Positions 15,685-24,537 of a stretch of 64,000 nucleotides of DNA are shown one piece after another. The stretch is from CAYREV01 sp964423345 (GTDB lineage Bacteria; Bacteroidota; Rhodothermia; Balneolales; Balneolaceae). The position numbers and the translations under genes are program-made. Every line of letters starts with the position of its first letter. Positions within the stretch are counted from its first letter, which is position 1. Where the stretch lies: contig CAYREV010000007.1 in the NCBI GenBank assembly GCA_964423345.1, forward strand, positions 30,839 through 94,838, written 5' to 3'. Below the pieces are notes generated by a model that was given only the letters and a program-made list of their open reading frames with translations, did no database searches and was not told the DNA's origin.

Positions 15685-15721
15685 AAGCGGTGCTGCTATA
15701 AAAGGCAGCATCGCTTTTTTT
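15685..15721 (+). terminator. Rho-independent terminator of the beta-barrel gene
   Basis: A ten-bp stem GCGGTGCTGC (15687-15696) with GCAGCATCGC (15705-15714), containing one G-U pair, has an eight-base loop and is followed by seven T residues. It lies 27 bp after the stop codon. Confidence 0.88.
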
Positions 15722-15874
15722 ATGCTCCTGTTTTCTGCCTGTTCCCTCCTATGATTAATAGCTATGGCAAATGCTTACTGTCCATTGGGCTAACGGCCAA
15801 GCCGGTGCTATAACTACCGTTGGAATTTGCCTAACAGGTATAGCAATGGAAGGTGTAGTTGTAGCTAAATTCGG

Positions 15875-16240
15875 TCAGAGCCGGGGAGACAACAGGCTTT
15901 CAACCTGATGCAAAAGCTCATCAAAAAAGAAAGGTTTGATAAGAAAGGCTACCGATTCGAATCCCTCGAGATCAAACGGATTGTCATAAGATCGAATAAC
16001 AAGCAAGGGAGGGGAAATCGAAAATCTGCTATATGCCGAACGAAAACTATCCAGGTCGTCATGCAGTATATCCAAATCTACCAATATAAGGTCGGGCCTG
16101 CAGTCCCGGAGAGTATCCAGCAGGGATTGAAGGTCGGGAACCGACAGGCAATCGTACTGCTCATCCTCCAAAACCAGCGCAACGGACTCCCGAATTGCTT
16201 CTTCGGGTTCTGCAACTACTATCATGGATTTTTTCGACAT
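15875..16240 (-). CDS. Stand-alone receiver-domain protein, atypical acidic pocket
   Basis: A 121-residue single-domain protein shaped like a CheY receiver. The phosphoacceptor is D55 (PDLILVDLDI), the switch serine S84 and the lysine K102 (LIKPF). The usual DD pair near residues 10-13 is replaced by E11 and E13 (VAEPEEA), so magnesium binding and phosphorylation may be weak or altered. There is no output domain. A sigma-54-like promoter with the conserved GG-N10-GC spacing lies upstream, facing this gene, and shares one pair of dyads with the divergent yceI operon. It may act on the kinase/regulator pair at 19.0-21.7 kb. Confidence 0.75.
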   Translation of the reverse strand: MSKKSMIVVAEPEEAIRESVALVLEDEQYDCLSVPDLQSLLDTLRDCRPDLILVDLDILHDDLDSFRSAYSRFSISPPLLVIRSYDNPFDLEGFESVAFLIKPFFFDELLHQVESLLSPRL

Positions 16241-16288
16241 GACCGGCAGGGATGGTTAACATTTTCTGTTATTCGTTCTCAATAGATA

Positions 16289-16307
16289 ATGCAATAGTGA
16301 TACCAAA
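16289..16307 (-). promoter_or_regulatory. Sigma-54-like promoter of the receiver gene
   Basis: Read on the minus strand from 16307: TTTGGTATCACTATTGCAT. The GG is at 16304-16303, the spacer is ten bases and GC is at 16292-16291, inside a full TTGCA. The -24 half deviates after GG (TATC for CACG). The predicted start near 16280 is about 40 bases before the ATG at 16240. Confidence 0.6.
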
Positions 16308-16414
16308 CAGGCAGTCAGGCCTCTCTTTTCTTTTCAAACGGGATTTAACTAAACGGCAGGGACAATAATTGTTTAAAAGGCTGGTCCTGCCTCCCTTTGC
16401 CAATCATACATCTG

Positions 16415-16460
16415 TTGCATTCCTGCAAGGGAAATCAAATGACGGTATGCAAGTATGCAA
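16415..16460. promoter_or_regulatory. Shared pair of TTGCA-N4-TGCAA dyads between divergent promoters
   Basis: TTGCA-TTCC-TGCAA is at 16415-16428 (perfect). ATGCA-AGTA-TGCAA is at 16447-16460 (one mismatch). The centres are 32 bp apart. They lie 118 and 150 bp from the leftward -24 GG (16303-16304), and 149 and 117 bp from the rightward GG (16570-16571). The pair is therefore nearly centred between two opposed sigma-54-like promoters. Confidence 0.7.
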
Positions 16461-16567
16461 ACCACCTGAACGAGTTGGGCTTGTGCGATGTTTCGAAAAT
16501 AGCCAGCCATGTTCCGGAGTGCTTATAGACCTATTTTCCCCTGGAAATTTTAGGTGAGCCGACGGTT

Positions 16568-16584
16568 TTGGAACGATGATTGCA
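16568..16584 (+). promoter_or_regulatory. Sigma-54-like promoter of the yceI operon
   Basis: TTGGAACG-ATGA-TTGCA. GG is at 16570-16571, ten bases follow, then GC at 16582-16583. It matches the sigma-54 consensus TTGGCACG-N4-TTGCA in all positions but one (A for C). The ATG is at 16631. This is the best single match in the window. Confidence 0.75.
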
Positions 16585-16630
16585 TCTATAATAAGTAAAC
16601 AAGGCAATCACCAACCCTAATCCCTCAATT

Positions 16631-17236
16631 ATGAAAAAAGCAACGATACTTAACTGGCTCATTTTCGCCTTCATGCTCATCCCCTTTGCAGTATTTTCAC
16701 AGGCGGCCGACTATACCATGTCACCCTCAAGCACCATGATCATCACGGGGACCTCCACCATCCATGACTGGGAAGCCGATGTAGAGGAGCTGCAACTTAC
16801 CGTGGATATTAATCCGGACATGATGCTATGCGACAGTACAGCCGAAGCATTGTCGGCACTAACAGTAACCGTTCCGGTAACATCCATAGAAAGCGGCAAA
16901 GGTGGAATGAACAATAAGATATACGGTGCATTGGAATCGAAGAAGCATCCCAATATCACCTTTAAACTCGCAGACGCCCGACTTACCGATATGAAGGAAA
17001 ACGCCTTTACCCTGCAGCTGAAAGGAAACCTGACCATTGCCGGATTTACCCGAGAAGTAACTTTTCCCGTAACCGGCATGAAGGAGAACGAGAAGGGCTA
17101 TCGATTCAAAGGCAGCTACGGATTAAACATGAAAGACTACAAGGTTGATCCTCCCTCGGCTATGTTCGGAGCAATCAAAAGCGGAGAAGAGGTGGAAATT
17201 GCGTTCGATATTCTATTAACCAGAAATAACCTGTAA
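16631..17236 (+). CDS. YceI family periplasmic lipid-binding protein
   Basis: A 201-residue exported protein: signal peptide to about residue 23 (ending VFSQA), then a YceI-type lipocalin-like barrel. Diagnostic segments are SSTMIITGTSTIHDW near the start, ESKKHPNITFKL in the middle and GSYGLNMKDYKVDPP near the end. YceI proteins bind isoprenoid-like lipids; the cellular role varies. It is first in a run with a second YceI gene (23 bp gap) and a universal stress gene, under a sigma-54-like promoter. Confidence 0.88.
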   Translation: MKKATILNWLIFAFMLIPFAVFSQAADYTMSPSSTMIITGTSTIHDWEADVEELQLTVDINPDMMLCDSTAEALSALTVTVPVTSIESGKGGMNNKIYGALESKKHPNITFKLADARLTDMKENAFTLQLKGNLTIAGFTREVTFPVTGMKENEKGYRFKGSYGLNMKDYKVDPPSAMFGAIKSGEEVEIAFDILLTRNNL

Positions 17237-17259
17237 ACCACCTTCCATGGCCCCGGCAA

Positions 17260-17958
17260 ATGAATACATTCACCGAATATATTCGCTCCCCTATTCCGAT
17301 AAATAAGATACTGCTGTCTGCAATACTTCTTATTTTCCTCCCCTTTCATGCCGGGGCTCAAAACAATCCACAGGGGCAAATAAAAATTGAAGAGGGAGGC
17401 AAACTATGGATCAGCGGTTCGGCCACCATCGTCGACTACACCTGCAAGGCCAGAGAACTGTCCGGCAACGGAACCATAAAATACAAGGGGCAGCCCCGGA
17501 AAAACGTACGAGAGAGCGGCGATGTAAACATAACCGTGAGCATCCCTGTTCATTCGCTGGATTGTGGCAAAAAGCCCATGAACCGGGATATGTATGAAGC
17601 CCTAAAAGCAAACAGCCACCCCAATATCCACTATGAGCTTCTGGATGCCTTACTGGTTGACAGTACTTCTGCAAACGGCAATGAAGGCCCATCCTGGATG
17701 AACATCAAAACCACCGGCATCCTTGAAATTGCCGGCGTCAGGGATACAACGGAAATCCTCATCAGGGGAAAAATCACAGATAACAACCGGTTCAGGGTCA
17801 AGGGAAGTAAACATATATCCATGGATACTTTTAATATCGATCCCCCTACGGCCCTGCTGGGATTGATAAAGGCAAACAAGGAACTTACCGTCAAGTTTGA
17901 TGTAGCTGTCAGAATTAAAGGCACCCGGCAAAACCCGGGTATAACCGGGCGGAAATGA
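17260..17958 (+). CDS. Second YceI family protein
   Basis: A 232-residue protein with a signal peptide (hydrophobic residues about 18-33, ending HAGAQ) and a YceI domain: GKLWISGSATIVDYTCKA at the start, LKANSHPNIHYEL in the middle and HISMDTFNIDPP near the end. It is a diverged tandem copy of the preceding gene rather than a recent duplicate. Two cysteines (TCKA, LDCGK) are a feature of this copy. It is cotranscribed with both neighbours. Confidence 0.85.
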   Translation: MNTFTEYIRSPIPINKILLSAILLIFLPFHAGAQNNPQGQIKIEEGGKLWISGSATIVDYTCKARELSGNGTIKYKGQPRKNVRESGDVNITVSIPVHSLDCGKKPMNRDMYEALKANSHPNIHYELLDALLVDSTSANGNEGPSWMNIKTTGILEIAGVRDTTEILIRGKITDNNRFRVKGSKHISMDTFNIDPPTALLGLIKANKELTVKFDVAVRIKGTRQNPGITGRK

Positions 17959-18000
17959 TTTCCGCAAGGCGACTTAACAACTAACCAACAACTGTTCGCC

Positions 18001-18981
18001 ATGTATACTTTCAAAAAGATTTTGGTTCCAACCGACTTGTCCGACAACGCTTCTGCAGCCTATCCACTGGCCCAGGAGATAGCCGCCCGATATGATGCCA
18101 CCGTTGATTTTATTCATATCATCCCCATGCTGCACTATTTTCATGAAAGCATGGATACGCTGAATATCCCGCTGAATATGGAAAAAGATGTCTATCCCAA
18201 AATTCAGAAGCGAACTGCTGATAAAATAAACGAACTGATGAGCAGTTTTTTACAGCCTCAGAACAAGGGAAAGGGAGTGGTAACCATAGCAAGAAAACCG
18301 GCGATTGAAATTGCAGATTTTGCCGAAGGTAACGGTTATGACCTAATAGTAATGGCCACCAACGGCCAGCATGAATCGGACCTTTTGAGGGGAAGCATCA
18401 CCGAAAAAGTTATAAGGTATGCCCATACCCCCGTCCTGACCACACAGATTGCAGACCCTGAACGTTTCAAGACCCTGCTGCTACCCACCGATGGGTCTAT
18501 GACCTCGCTTGAAGCCCTGCCCATAGCCGTTTCCATGGCCCTAATCTTTAACGCTTCCATCACTTTATACCATGTGCTTGAACTGCATGGATCAATGACG
18601 GAAAGCGCCCCCAGAGATCCGCATAAAACTGTCGAGGAAAACATACATAATACCCTGTACAGAGCGCTGGAGGAATTCCTCGAGAGCCAACCAAACAGCA
18701 ATACCGAACTGCGGCGGGGCGATAACAATGAAAATCAGCTGGTGTATACCGAGGGAGCCTCCAGTGCAACCATCAATGTGAAAACCGTCATTGAGAAAGG
18801 TGTATCGGCCCATCATGCCATTACCAGCTATGCCGGCAGCCATGCGGATATGGTTATTATGGCTACGCACGGGCGCAGCGGACTGGCTCACCTGCTGCTG
18901 GGTTCCACGGCCGAGAAGGTTGCACAGCACCTGGATTTGCCGGTGCTAACGGTCAAACCCGACCTGCATACCGTCACATAG
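18001..18981 (+). CDS. Tandem-domain universal stress protein
   Basis: A 326-residue protein made of two UspA domains (about residues 1-145 and 156-320). The second keeps the ATP-binding signature (THGRSGLAHLLLGSTAEKV). In the first the matching stretch, TNGQHESDLLRGS, has lost the second glycine, so nucleotide binding may be limited to one half. It lies 42 bp after the second yceI gene and probably shares its sigma-54-like promoter. Tandem Usp proteins are common in genes induced by low oxygen or stationary phase; that role is inferred here. Confidence 0.88.
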   Translation: MYTFKKILVPTDLSDNASAAYPLAQEIAARYDATVDFIHIIPMLHYFHESMDTLNIPLNMEKDVYPKIQKRTADKINELMSSFLQPQNKGKGVVTIARKPAIEIADFAEGNGYDLIVMATNGQHESDLLRGSITEKVIRYAHTPVLTTQIADPERFKTLLLPTDGSMTSLEALPIAVSMALIFNASITLYHVLELHGSMTESAPRDPHKTVEENIHNTLYRALEEFLESQPNSNTELRRGDNNENQLVYTEGASSATINVKTVIEKGVSAHHAITSYAGSHADMVIMATHGRSGLAHLLLGSTAEKVAQHLDLPVLTVKPDLHTVT

Positions 18982-19048
18982 CCGATGCCGGGCCGGCTTT
19001 GGAAAACCGCTCCCGGTAATACTTGCAGAATCACCTGTGGGGATTTCA

Positions 19049-20395
19049 CTAAATACCCATACGCTCCATCTTGCGGTAAAGAGTTGAGGGGTCAATTCCC
19101 AGCAGCCGTGCGGCCTCGGTCTTATTGCCATCGGTACGTTTAAGCACGCTCATGATATGGTGTTTTTCAAAGGTTTGGACCGCCTCCTCCAGGGAATCAT
19201 GATCGTAGTCTACCTTCCCTTTGGATTCACTGATGCTTTTGGGCAGGTCGTCAAGAGTTATAAATTCGTCACTACCCAGCAGTACGGCCCTTTCAATAAT
19301 ATTTTCCAGCTCCCGCACCTGTCCTTTCCACTCAAACGACATCAGGGCTCCCATAGCCTCGCTGGTTATACCCTGAACAGGCCGGTTCAGCTCCCTGCTG
19401 TACTTTTTAAGGAAATGTTGAGCCAGCAGGGGGATATCCTCCCGCCGTTCCTGAAGGGTGGGCAAGGGTATCTCCACAACATTCAGGCGGTAATAGAGAT
19501 CTTCCCTGAAATTGCCTTTTTCAACTTCCTCTTCAAGGTTTTTGTTGGTGGCCGCTACAATCCTCGTATCGAAACTTACCATCCGGTTTGAACCAATGGG
19601 CTTAACCTCTCGCTCCTGAATGACCCGAAGCAGGTTAACCTGTTGACTCAGCGGTATTTCTCCCACCTCATCCAGAAAAACCGTTCCCTTGTGGGCAGCC
19701 ACAAAAACCCCATCCTTGTCATTGATAGCCCCCGTAAACGCACCCTTTTTATGCCCGAAAAGCTCCGACTCAATCAGGTCCCTGGGAATCGCACCGCAGT
19801 TTATCGCAATAAACGGCTTGGAGGACCTGTTGCTATGGGAGTGTATGGCCCTGGCTACCAGTTCCTTGCCCGTACCGCTGGGGCCGGTAATCAGCACATT
19901 GCTGTTGGCGTCGCTTACCCTTTTAACCATCCGGTAGACCTCCTTCATCGCCGGGCTTTCACCTATAATGTGATTGAAGTTGAACTCCTGGTCGATCTGC
20001 TCACGGAGGTATTTGTTTTCCTGCACCAGCTTTTTCTGTTTCAACAGATTCTCAATTCGTACAATCACTTCATCAAAGTCGAGGGGTTTGAGGATATAGT
20101 CGGCTGCCCCCTTCCTCAAGGCCTGTATGGCTGTTTCCACCGTTGCATGGGCGGTAATGATAATAGTCAGGGTATCCGACGATCGCCTGAGGGCATGTTC
20201 AAGGACCTCTATTCCCTCGACTTTGGGCATCTTAAGGTCCGTTATCAGGATATCGTAGGAGTGCTCGTTCAAGGCTTCAATGGCCTCTTCCCCGTCAGCA
20301 ACGGCCTTGCACTGGAATCCCTCTTCCCGCAAAACTATGGACAGTGAATTCCGAATTTCCTCTTCATCGTCGGCAATAAGTATGGTTCCTATCAT
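19049..20395 (-). CDS. Sigma-54-dependent response regulator, NtrC/AtoC type
   Basis: A 448-residue regulator with full architecture. The receiver has D9/D10, phosphoacceptor D53 and K103. The AAA+ domain has Walker A GPSGTGKE (residues 171-178), GAFTGA at 218-223 (sigma-54 contact loop) and Walker B VFLDEVG. A Fis-type helix-turn-helix ends the protein (NKTEAARLLGIDPSTLYRK). It overlaps the histidine kinase gene by four bases, so the two form a two-component system. Given the sigma-54-like promoters nearby with paired dyads, it is the leading candidate to bind TTGCA-N4-TGCAA; this is not proven by sequence. Confidence 0.95.
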   Translation of the reverse strand: MIGTILIADDEEEIRNSLSIVLREEGFQCKAVADGEEAIEALNEHSYDILITDLKMPKVEGIEVLEHALRRSSDTLTIIITAHATVETAIQALRKGAADYILKPLDFDEVIVRIENLLKQKKLVQENKYLREQIDQEFNFNHIIGESPAMKEVYRMVKRVSDANSNVLITGPSGTGKELVARAIHSHSNRSSKPFIAINCGAIPRDLIESELFGHKKGAFTGAINDKDGVFVAAHKGTVFLDEVGEIPLSQQVNLLRVIQEREVKPIGSNRMVSFDTRIVAATNKNLEEEVEKGNFREDLYYRLNVVEIPLPTLQERREDIPLLAQHFLKKYSRELNRPVQGITSEAMGALMSFEWKGQVRELENIIERAVLLGSDEFITLDDLPKSISESKGKVDYDHDSLEEAVQTFEKHHIMSVLKRTDGNKTEAARLLGIDPSTLYRKMERMGI

Positions 20396-21714
20396 AGGGT
20401 TGTTGCTTTATGTTCAAGGGGCAGGCTTATTACAAAAGTGGTCCCTTCTCCGTAGTCGGAATCAACCTCTATGGCACCCCCCATCTTGGAAATGATACCG
20501 TGGCTCACCGACAGTCCGAGACCGGTGCCGCTGCCCACGTCCTTGGTCGTATAAAAAGGCTCAAATATTCGTTTAATATCTTTCTCGGGAATTCCCTGTC
20601 CCACATCCCGGATAGAAATTTTTACTTCTCCCTGCTCCTCCCATGTTTTAATGGTAACCCGGGGATTTTTAACCGATTGCATCGCATCCACGGCATTCAT
20701 CAGCAAGTTGACGATCACCTGGTGTATGTGATCCGGAACCCCCTCTATTTCGGGCAGGCCGGACGACAGGTTAAGATCAAAATCCACTGAACGGCAACGG
20801 GCGTCGTGCCTCAGCAGGCCCACAGCCGATCGAATAACCTCATTCAACTGTGTCATCTTCGTCTCCAGGCTGGACGGCCGGGCAAAATCGACCAGATCCC
20901 TTACAATCTTGTTTATGCGTTGTATATGTTCCCGTACCTTGGCAAGCTGATCCTGCACAAAAGGCTCGTCACTTTTTCGCTGGCATACCTGTACCAGCGA
21001 GGAGATGGCGGTTAGCGGATTTCCCACCTCATGGGCTACCCCGGCAGCCATATGCCCCAGCGTGGCCAGGCGTTCGGAATGCTGTATCTGCTCCTCTTTA
21101 ATTTTCAGGTCAGTCAGATCCCTTAAAATTTGGGAACGGCCCACAATCTCTCCTTTCTCGTCCCGGATATAGGATTCCGTTAGATTGACCAGCACTTTGC
21201 TGCCCTCCTTGTTCAGCCTTTCCGTTTCATAATTCGTTACATAACCCCGGTAATGCATACCGAAGTCTATGCATTCCAGCTCTTTCTGCTCAATCATTTC
21301 GTCGGGCAGCAGCACCTTGATCGACTTGCCGATAATTTCATCCCTGTTCCATCCGAAAATCTGCTCCGCCCCCTGGTTCCAGGAGGTTATGACCTTGTTA
21401 TTATCCAGCGTTATGATTGCATCCGCAGAGTGTTCGATAATATTGCGGTACCGCTGTTCCGTCACATCCAGCTGCTCCTGGTACAACTCCCGGTAGTTGT
21501 AAACGGTCCACGCCGCCCAAACAACAAGTAACAGGGAAACGATAACCCCTCTGCTAAAATAGAGGATCTGCAGGGCCTGCGGAGATGTATCGTCCATAAA
21601 TACGATCTTGATGATTTCGAACACCCCGAAAAAGAGCCCCAGGATCAACAGCGACATGAAAAGCAGATATCCGATACGGACATGCTTTAAAAAGTGAAGA
21701 ATGCCTTTCCTCAT
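20392..21714 (-). CDS. PAS-domain sensor histidine kinase (NtrB-like)
   Basis: A 440-residue kinase. Two transmembrane helices (about residues 14-38 and 52-72) flank a very short extracytoplasmic loop, so the signal is probably sensed in the membrane or cytoplasm. A PAS domain follows (residues 87-200). The dimerization helix has phosphoacceptor H228 (AAGVAHEVGNPLTAI), and the ATPase part has N (NLLMNAVDAM), DVGQGIP and GTGLGLS boxes. It overlaps the regulator gene (ATGA). No heme-binding signature is evident in the PAS domain. Confidence 0.94.
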   Translation of the reverse strand: MRKGILHFLKHVRIGYLLFMSLLILGLFFGVFEIIKIVFMDDTSPQALQILYFSRGVIVSLLLVVWAAWTVYNYRELYQEQLDVTEQRYRNIIEHSADAIITLDNNKVITSWNQGAEQIFGWNRDEIIGKSIKVLLPDEMIEQKELECIDFGMHYRGYVTNYETERLNKEGSKVLVNLTESYIRDEKGEIVGRSQILRDLTDLKIKEEQIQHSERLATLGHMAAGVAHEVGNPLTAISSLVQVCQRKSDEPFVQDQLAKVREHIQRINKIVRDLVDFARPSSLETKMTQLNEVIRSAVGLLRHDARCRSVDFDLNLSSGLPEIEGVPDHIHQVIVNLLMNAVDAMQSVKNPRVTIKTWEEQGEVKISIRDVGQGIPEKDIKRIFEPFYTTKDVGSGTGLGLSVSHGIISKMGGAIEVDSDYGEGTTFVISLPLEHKATTL

Positions 21715-21950
21715 CGTTTCAATCGATTGTTAGTAGTATTGTACCGGCTAAAATAGTAGGTAATGTTTATGAGGCTTCAAAAATAAACATATTTCCCCAT
21801 TCCCGCCCCCAGGTAGCCGAAATATCTCAACTATTACATTTTAAGATGAACCGTTTATGAAGTTAACAACACCTTTTACCCGGATAATCCTTCCGCCTTT
21901 TACCTTTTAACGGCTAACAGCAATAGCAAAAGTTTTCTTATGTTATTCCC

Positions 21951-22664
21951 ATGGACTTCCATTATTCAATTATCGGCACAAATATTCAACGTCTTTCAGC
22001 CATGGCTCTACTTGCCGGGCTGATGCTATGTTTAACCCCCTTTGCCTCCGGTGCTCAAACGTCCGATGGCATCACCCTTGCCCGCATTGAATACCGGGGA
22101 GGGGGCGACTGGTACAATAATCCTTCCGCCCTCGGAAATCTTATTTCGTTTACCCAAAGCAGGGTACCCATTACCCTGGACCGGGAGTACGACGATGTTT
22201 CCATAGGTAGCCGCGACCTCTTCAGCTATCCTTTTGCATTTATGACGGGACACGGCAACATAACCGTTAACGGCGCCGAGGCCGCCAATCTGAGAAATTA
22301 CCTGCAGAATGGAGGTTTCCTCTATGTAGATGATGACTATGGCCTGGACAAGCATTTCCGGGAGATGATAGGCCGTGTATTTCCCGACGAAGAGTTAATC
22401 GAATTGCCATTTGACCACCCCATCTACCATCAGCTTTTCGACTTTCCCGACGGGCTGCCGAAAATCCATGAACACGACGGCAAAGCCCCACGGGGCTATG
22501 GCATCTTCATTGACGGCCGGCTGGCACTCTACTATACCTATGAATCCAATCTGAGTGACGGGTGGACCAATCCGGAAGTGCACAACGATCCCGAACCGCT
22601 GCGGCAAAAAGCCCTGCAGATGGGAGCCAACATTCTCATATATGCCCTTACCAACAGCCGTTAA
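21951..22664 (+). CDS. DUF4159 domain-containing exported protein
   Basis: A 237-residue protein whose main body (IEYRGGGDWYNNPSALGNL, then FMTGHGNITVN, NGGFLYVDDDYG and FPDEELIELPFDHPIYH) matches DUF4159. This family is often described as resembling glutamine amidotransferase-like folds, without known activity. The signal peptide is clearer from the internal methionine at residue 18 (22002), so translation may start there. The gene stands alone, divergent from the kinase. Confidence 0.8.
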   Translation: MDFHYSIIGTNIQRLSAMALLAGLMLCLTPFASGAQTSDGITLARIEYRGGGDWYNNPSALGNLISFTQSRVPITLDREYDDVSIGSRDLFSYPFAFMTGHGNITVNGAEAANLRNYLQNGGFLYVDDDYGLDKHFREMIGRVFPDEELIELPFDHPIYHQLFDFPDGLPKIHEHDGKAPRGYGIFIDGRLALYYTYESNLSDGWTNPEVHNDPEPLRQKALQMGANILIYALTNSR

Positions 22665-22791
22665 ATCTACCTGGTATTCTTCATCTCTTGAAAAACCGCT
22701 ATACGATCTATGAATCATCATTCTTCTTTTCACTGACTGATATTTTCTTGATATTAGTGATCCGTCATTTATTAACTTACCGATTCAAATT

Positions 22792-23235
22792 ATGATCATC
22801 CCAATAGCGAGCGACCATGCGGGTTTTGAAGCGAAGGAAAAAGTCAAAAAAATGCTGGAAGAGCTGGGGCATATGCCCGTTGATTTTGGCACTCACTCGG
22901 AAGATTCTGTCGATTATCCGGAATTTGCAGTACAGGTTGCCCGCAAAGTCAACGATGGCGAACATGATCAGGGCATACTGATATGCGGAAGCGGTCAGGG
23001 GATGTGCATGACGGCCAATAAATTTAACAATATCCGCGCCGCCCTCATCTATAGTGAAAAGTCGGCCGCACTCACCCGGCAGCATAACAATGCCAACGTC
23101 CTGTGCCTGCCGGGCAGGGAGCTGAACGATGAAGAGCTCAAGGAAATCCTGCAGGCCTGGTTTGAAGCTGATTTTGAAGGGGGCCGTCACGAACGCAGAG
23201 TTAAGAAAATACACACCCTAACCGAGAACGATTAG
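22792..23235 (+). CDS. rpiB: Ribose-5-phosphate isomerase B
   Basis: Interconverts ribose 5-phosphate and ribulose 5-phosphate. The 147-residue protein has the RpiB marks: SDHAG (residues 7-11), the anion-hole/catalytic loop ICGSGQGMCMTANK with C65, and H98 in RQHNNAN. Length is normal. It lies three bases before glyA, so the two are cotranscribed. Confidence 0.93.
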   Translation: MIIPIASDHAGFEAKEKVKKMLEELGHMPVDFGTHSEDSVDYPEFAVQVARKVNDGEHDQGILICGSGQGMCMTANKFNNIRAALIYSEKSAALTRQHNNANVLCLPGRELNDEELKEILQAWFEADFEGGRHERRVKKIHTLTEND

Positions 23236-23238
23236 CGC

Positions 23239-24537
23239 ATGAAGCCATTAGCAAAAAAAGATTCGGAAATATACCGCCTGCTCGACGAGGAGCGTCAGCG
23301 GCAGAACGACAACCTGGAACTGATTGCCTCCGAAAATTTTGCCTCAAAAGCTGTAATAGAGGCTATGGGCTCAACCCTCACCAATAAATATGCGGAAGGT
23401 CTGCCGGGAAAACGCTATTACGGCGGATGTGAAATTGTAGACCAGGTGGAAAACCTGGCCCGGGAGAGGGCAAAGAAACTCTTTGGGGCGGAATGGGTAA
23501 ACGTACAGCCGCATTCGGGCGCACAGGCCAACGCGGCGGTATATCTCAGCTTTATGGAAGCCGGGGAAACCCTGCTGGGGCTGGACCTCTCTCACGGAGG
23601 GCACCTGACGCACGGTTCGCCGGTCAACTTCTCGGGGATCCTCTATAATTCGCAATTTTACGGAGTTGACAGGGATACCGGACGAATTGACCTGGACAAG
23701 GTCCGCCAAAAAGCACAGGAGGTCAAGCCCAAGCTGATATCCATCGGTGCCTCCGCTTATCCCCGTGATTTCGACTATGCGGCATTTCGGGAGATAGCCG
23801 ACGAAGTCGGTGCTTATCTCTGGATGGATATGGCCCATACCGCAGGACTCATTGCCATGGGACTTCTAAACGACCCCCTGCCTCACTGCCATGTAGTGAC
23901 AACGACCACCCACAAGACCCTTAGAGGTCCCCGGGGCGGCATGATACTGATCGGCAAAGACGGCGAGAATACACTGGGAGTGAAAGCCCGGAAATCGGGC
24001 CGCACCAAAAACTGGAGCGAAGTGCTTGACTCGGCTGTCTTCCCCGGCACGCAGGGCGGGCCGCTGATGCACGTAATTGCCGCCAAAGCGGTATCCTTCG
24101 GGGAAGCGCTGGAGGATGATTTTAAAGCCTATCAACAGCAGGTACAGGCCAATGCCAAGACCCTGGCCGAATCATTCCGGTCGATGGATTACAAGCTGGT
24201 AAGCGGCGGAACCGACAACCACCTCATCCTGGTTGACCTGAGAAATAAAGGGCTCACCGGCAAAATTGCAGAGGAGTCGCTCGACGAGGCAAAGATCACC
24301 CTTAATAAAAATATGGTTCCCTTCGATACGGAAAGCCCGTTTGTAACTTCCGGCATTCGCATCGGTACCCCGGCCATGACTACCCGCGGTTTTGGTACGG
24401 ACGAATTTAAAGAAGTTGCCCGTCTCATTGACAAGGTACTGCAGGATCCGGAGAATGATGATACCATTGATGAAGTTCAGAAGCAGGTAAGCGAACTCTG
24501 CGAGGAGTTTCCCCTTTATGATTTTGTAACCGCCTGA
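23239..24537 (+). CDS. glyA: Serine hydroxymethyltransferase
   Basis: Converts serine and tetrahydrofolate to glycine and methylene-tetrahydrofolate. The 432-residue protein carries the PLP lysine K226 in TTTTHKTLRGPRGG, the N-terminal LIASENFAS, and DMAHTAGLIA. Length and motif order are normal. It is coupled to rpiB and followed by tatC after 91 bp. Confidence 0.96.
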   Translation: MKPLAKKDSEIYRLLDEERQRQNDNLELIASENFASKAVIEAMGSTLTNKYAEGLPGKRYYGGCEIVDQVENLARERAKKLFGAEWVNVQPHSGAQANAAVYLSFMEAGETLLGLDLSHGGHLTHGSPVNFSGILYNSQFYGVDRDTGRIDLDKVRQKAQEVKPKLISIGASAYPRDFDYAAFREIADEVGAYLWMDMAHTAGLIAMGLLNDPLPHCHVVTTTTHKTLRGPRGGMILIGKDGENTLGVKARKSGRTKNWSEVLDSAVFPGTQGGPLMHVIAAKAVSFGEALEDDFKAYQQQVQANAKTLAESFRSMDYKLVSGGTDNHLILVDLRNKGLTGKIAEESLDEAKITLNKNMVPFDTESPFVTSGIRIGTPAMTTRGFGTDEFKEVARLIDKVLQDPENDDTIDEVQKQVSELCEEFPLYDFVTA

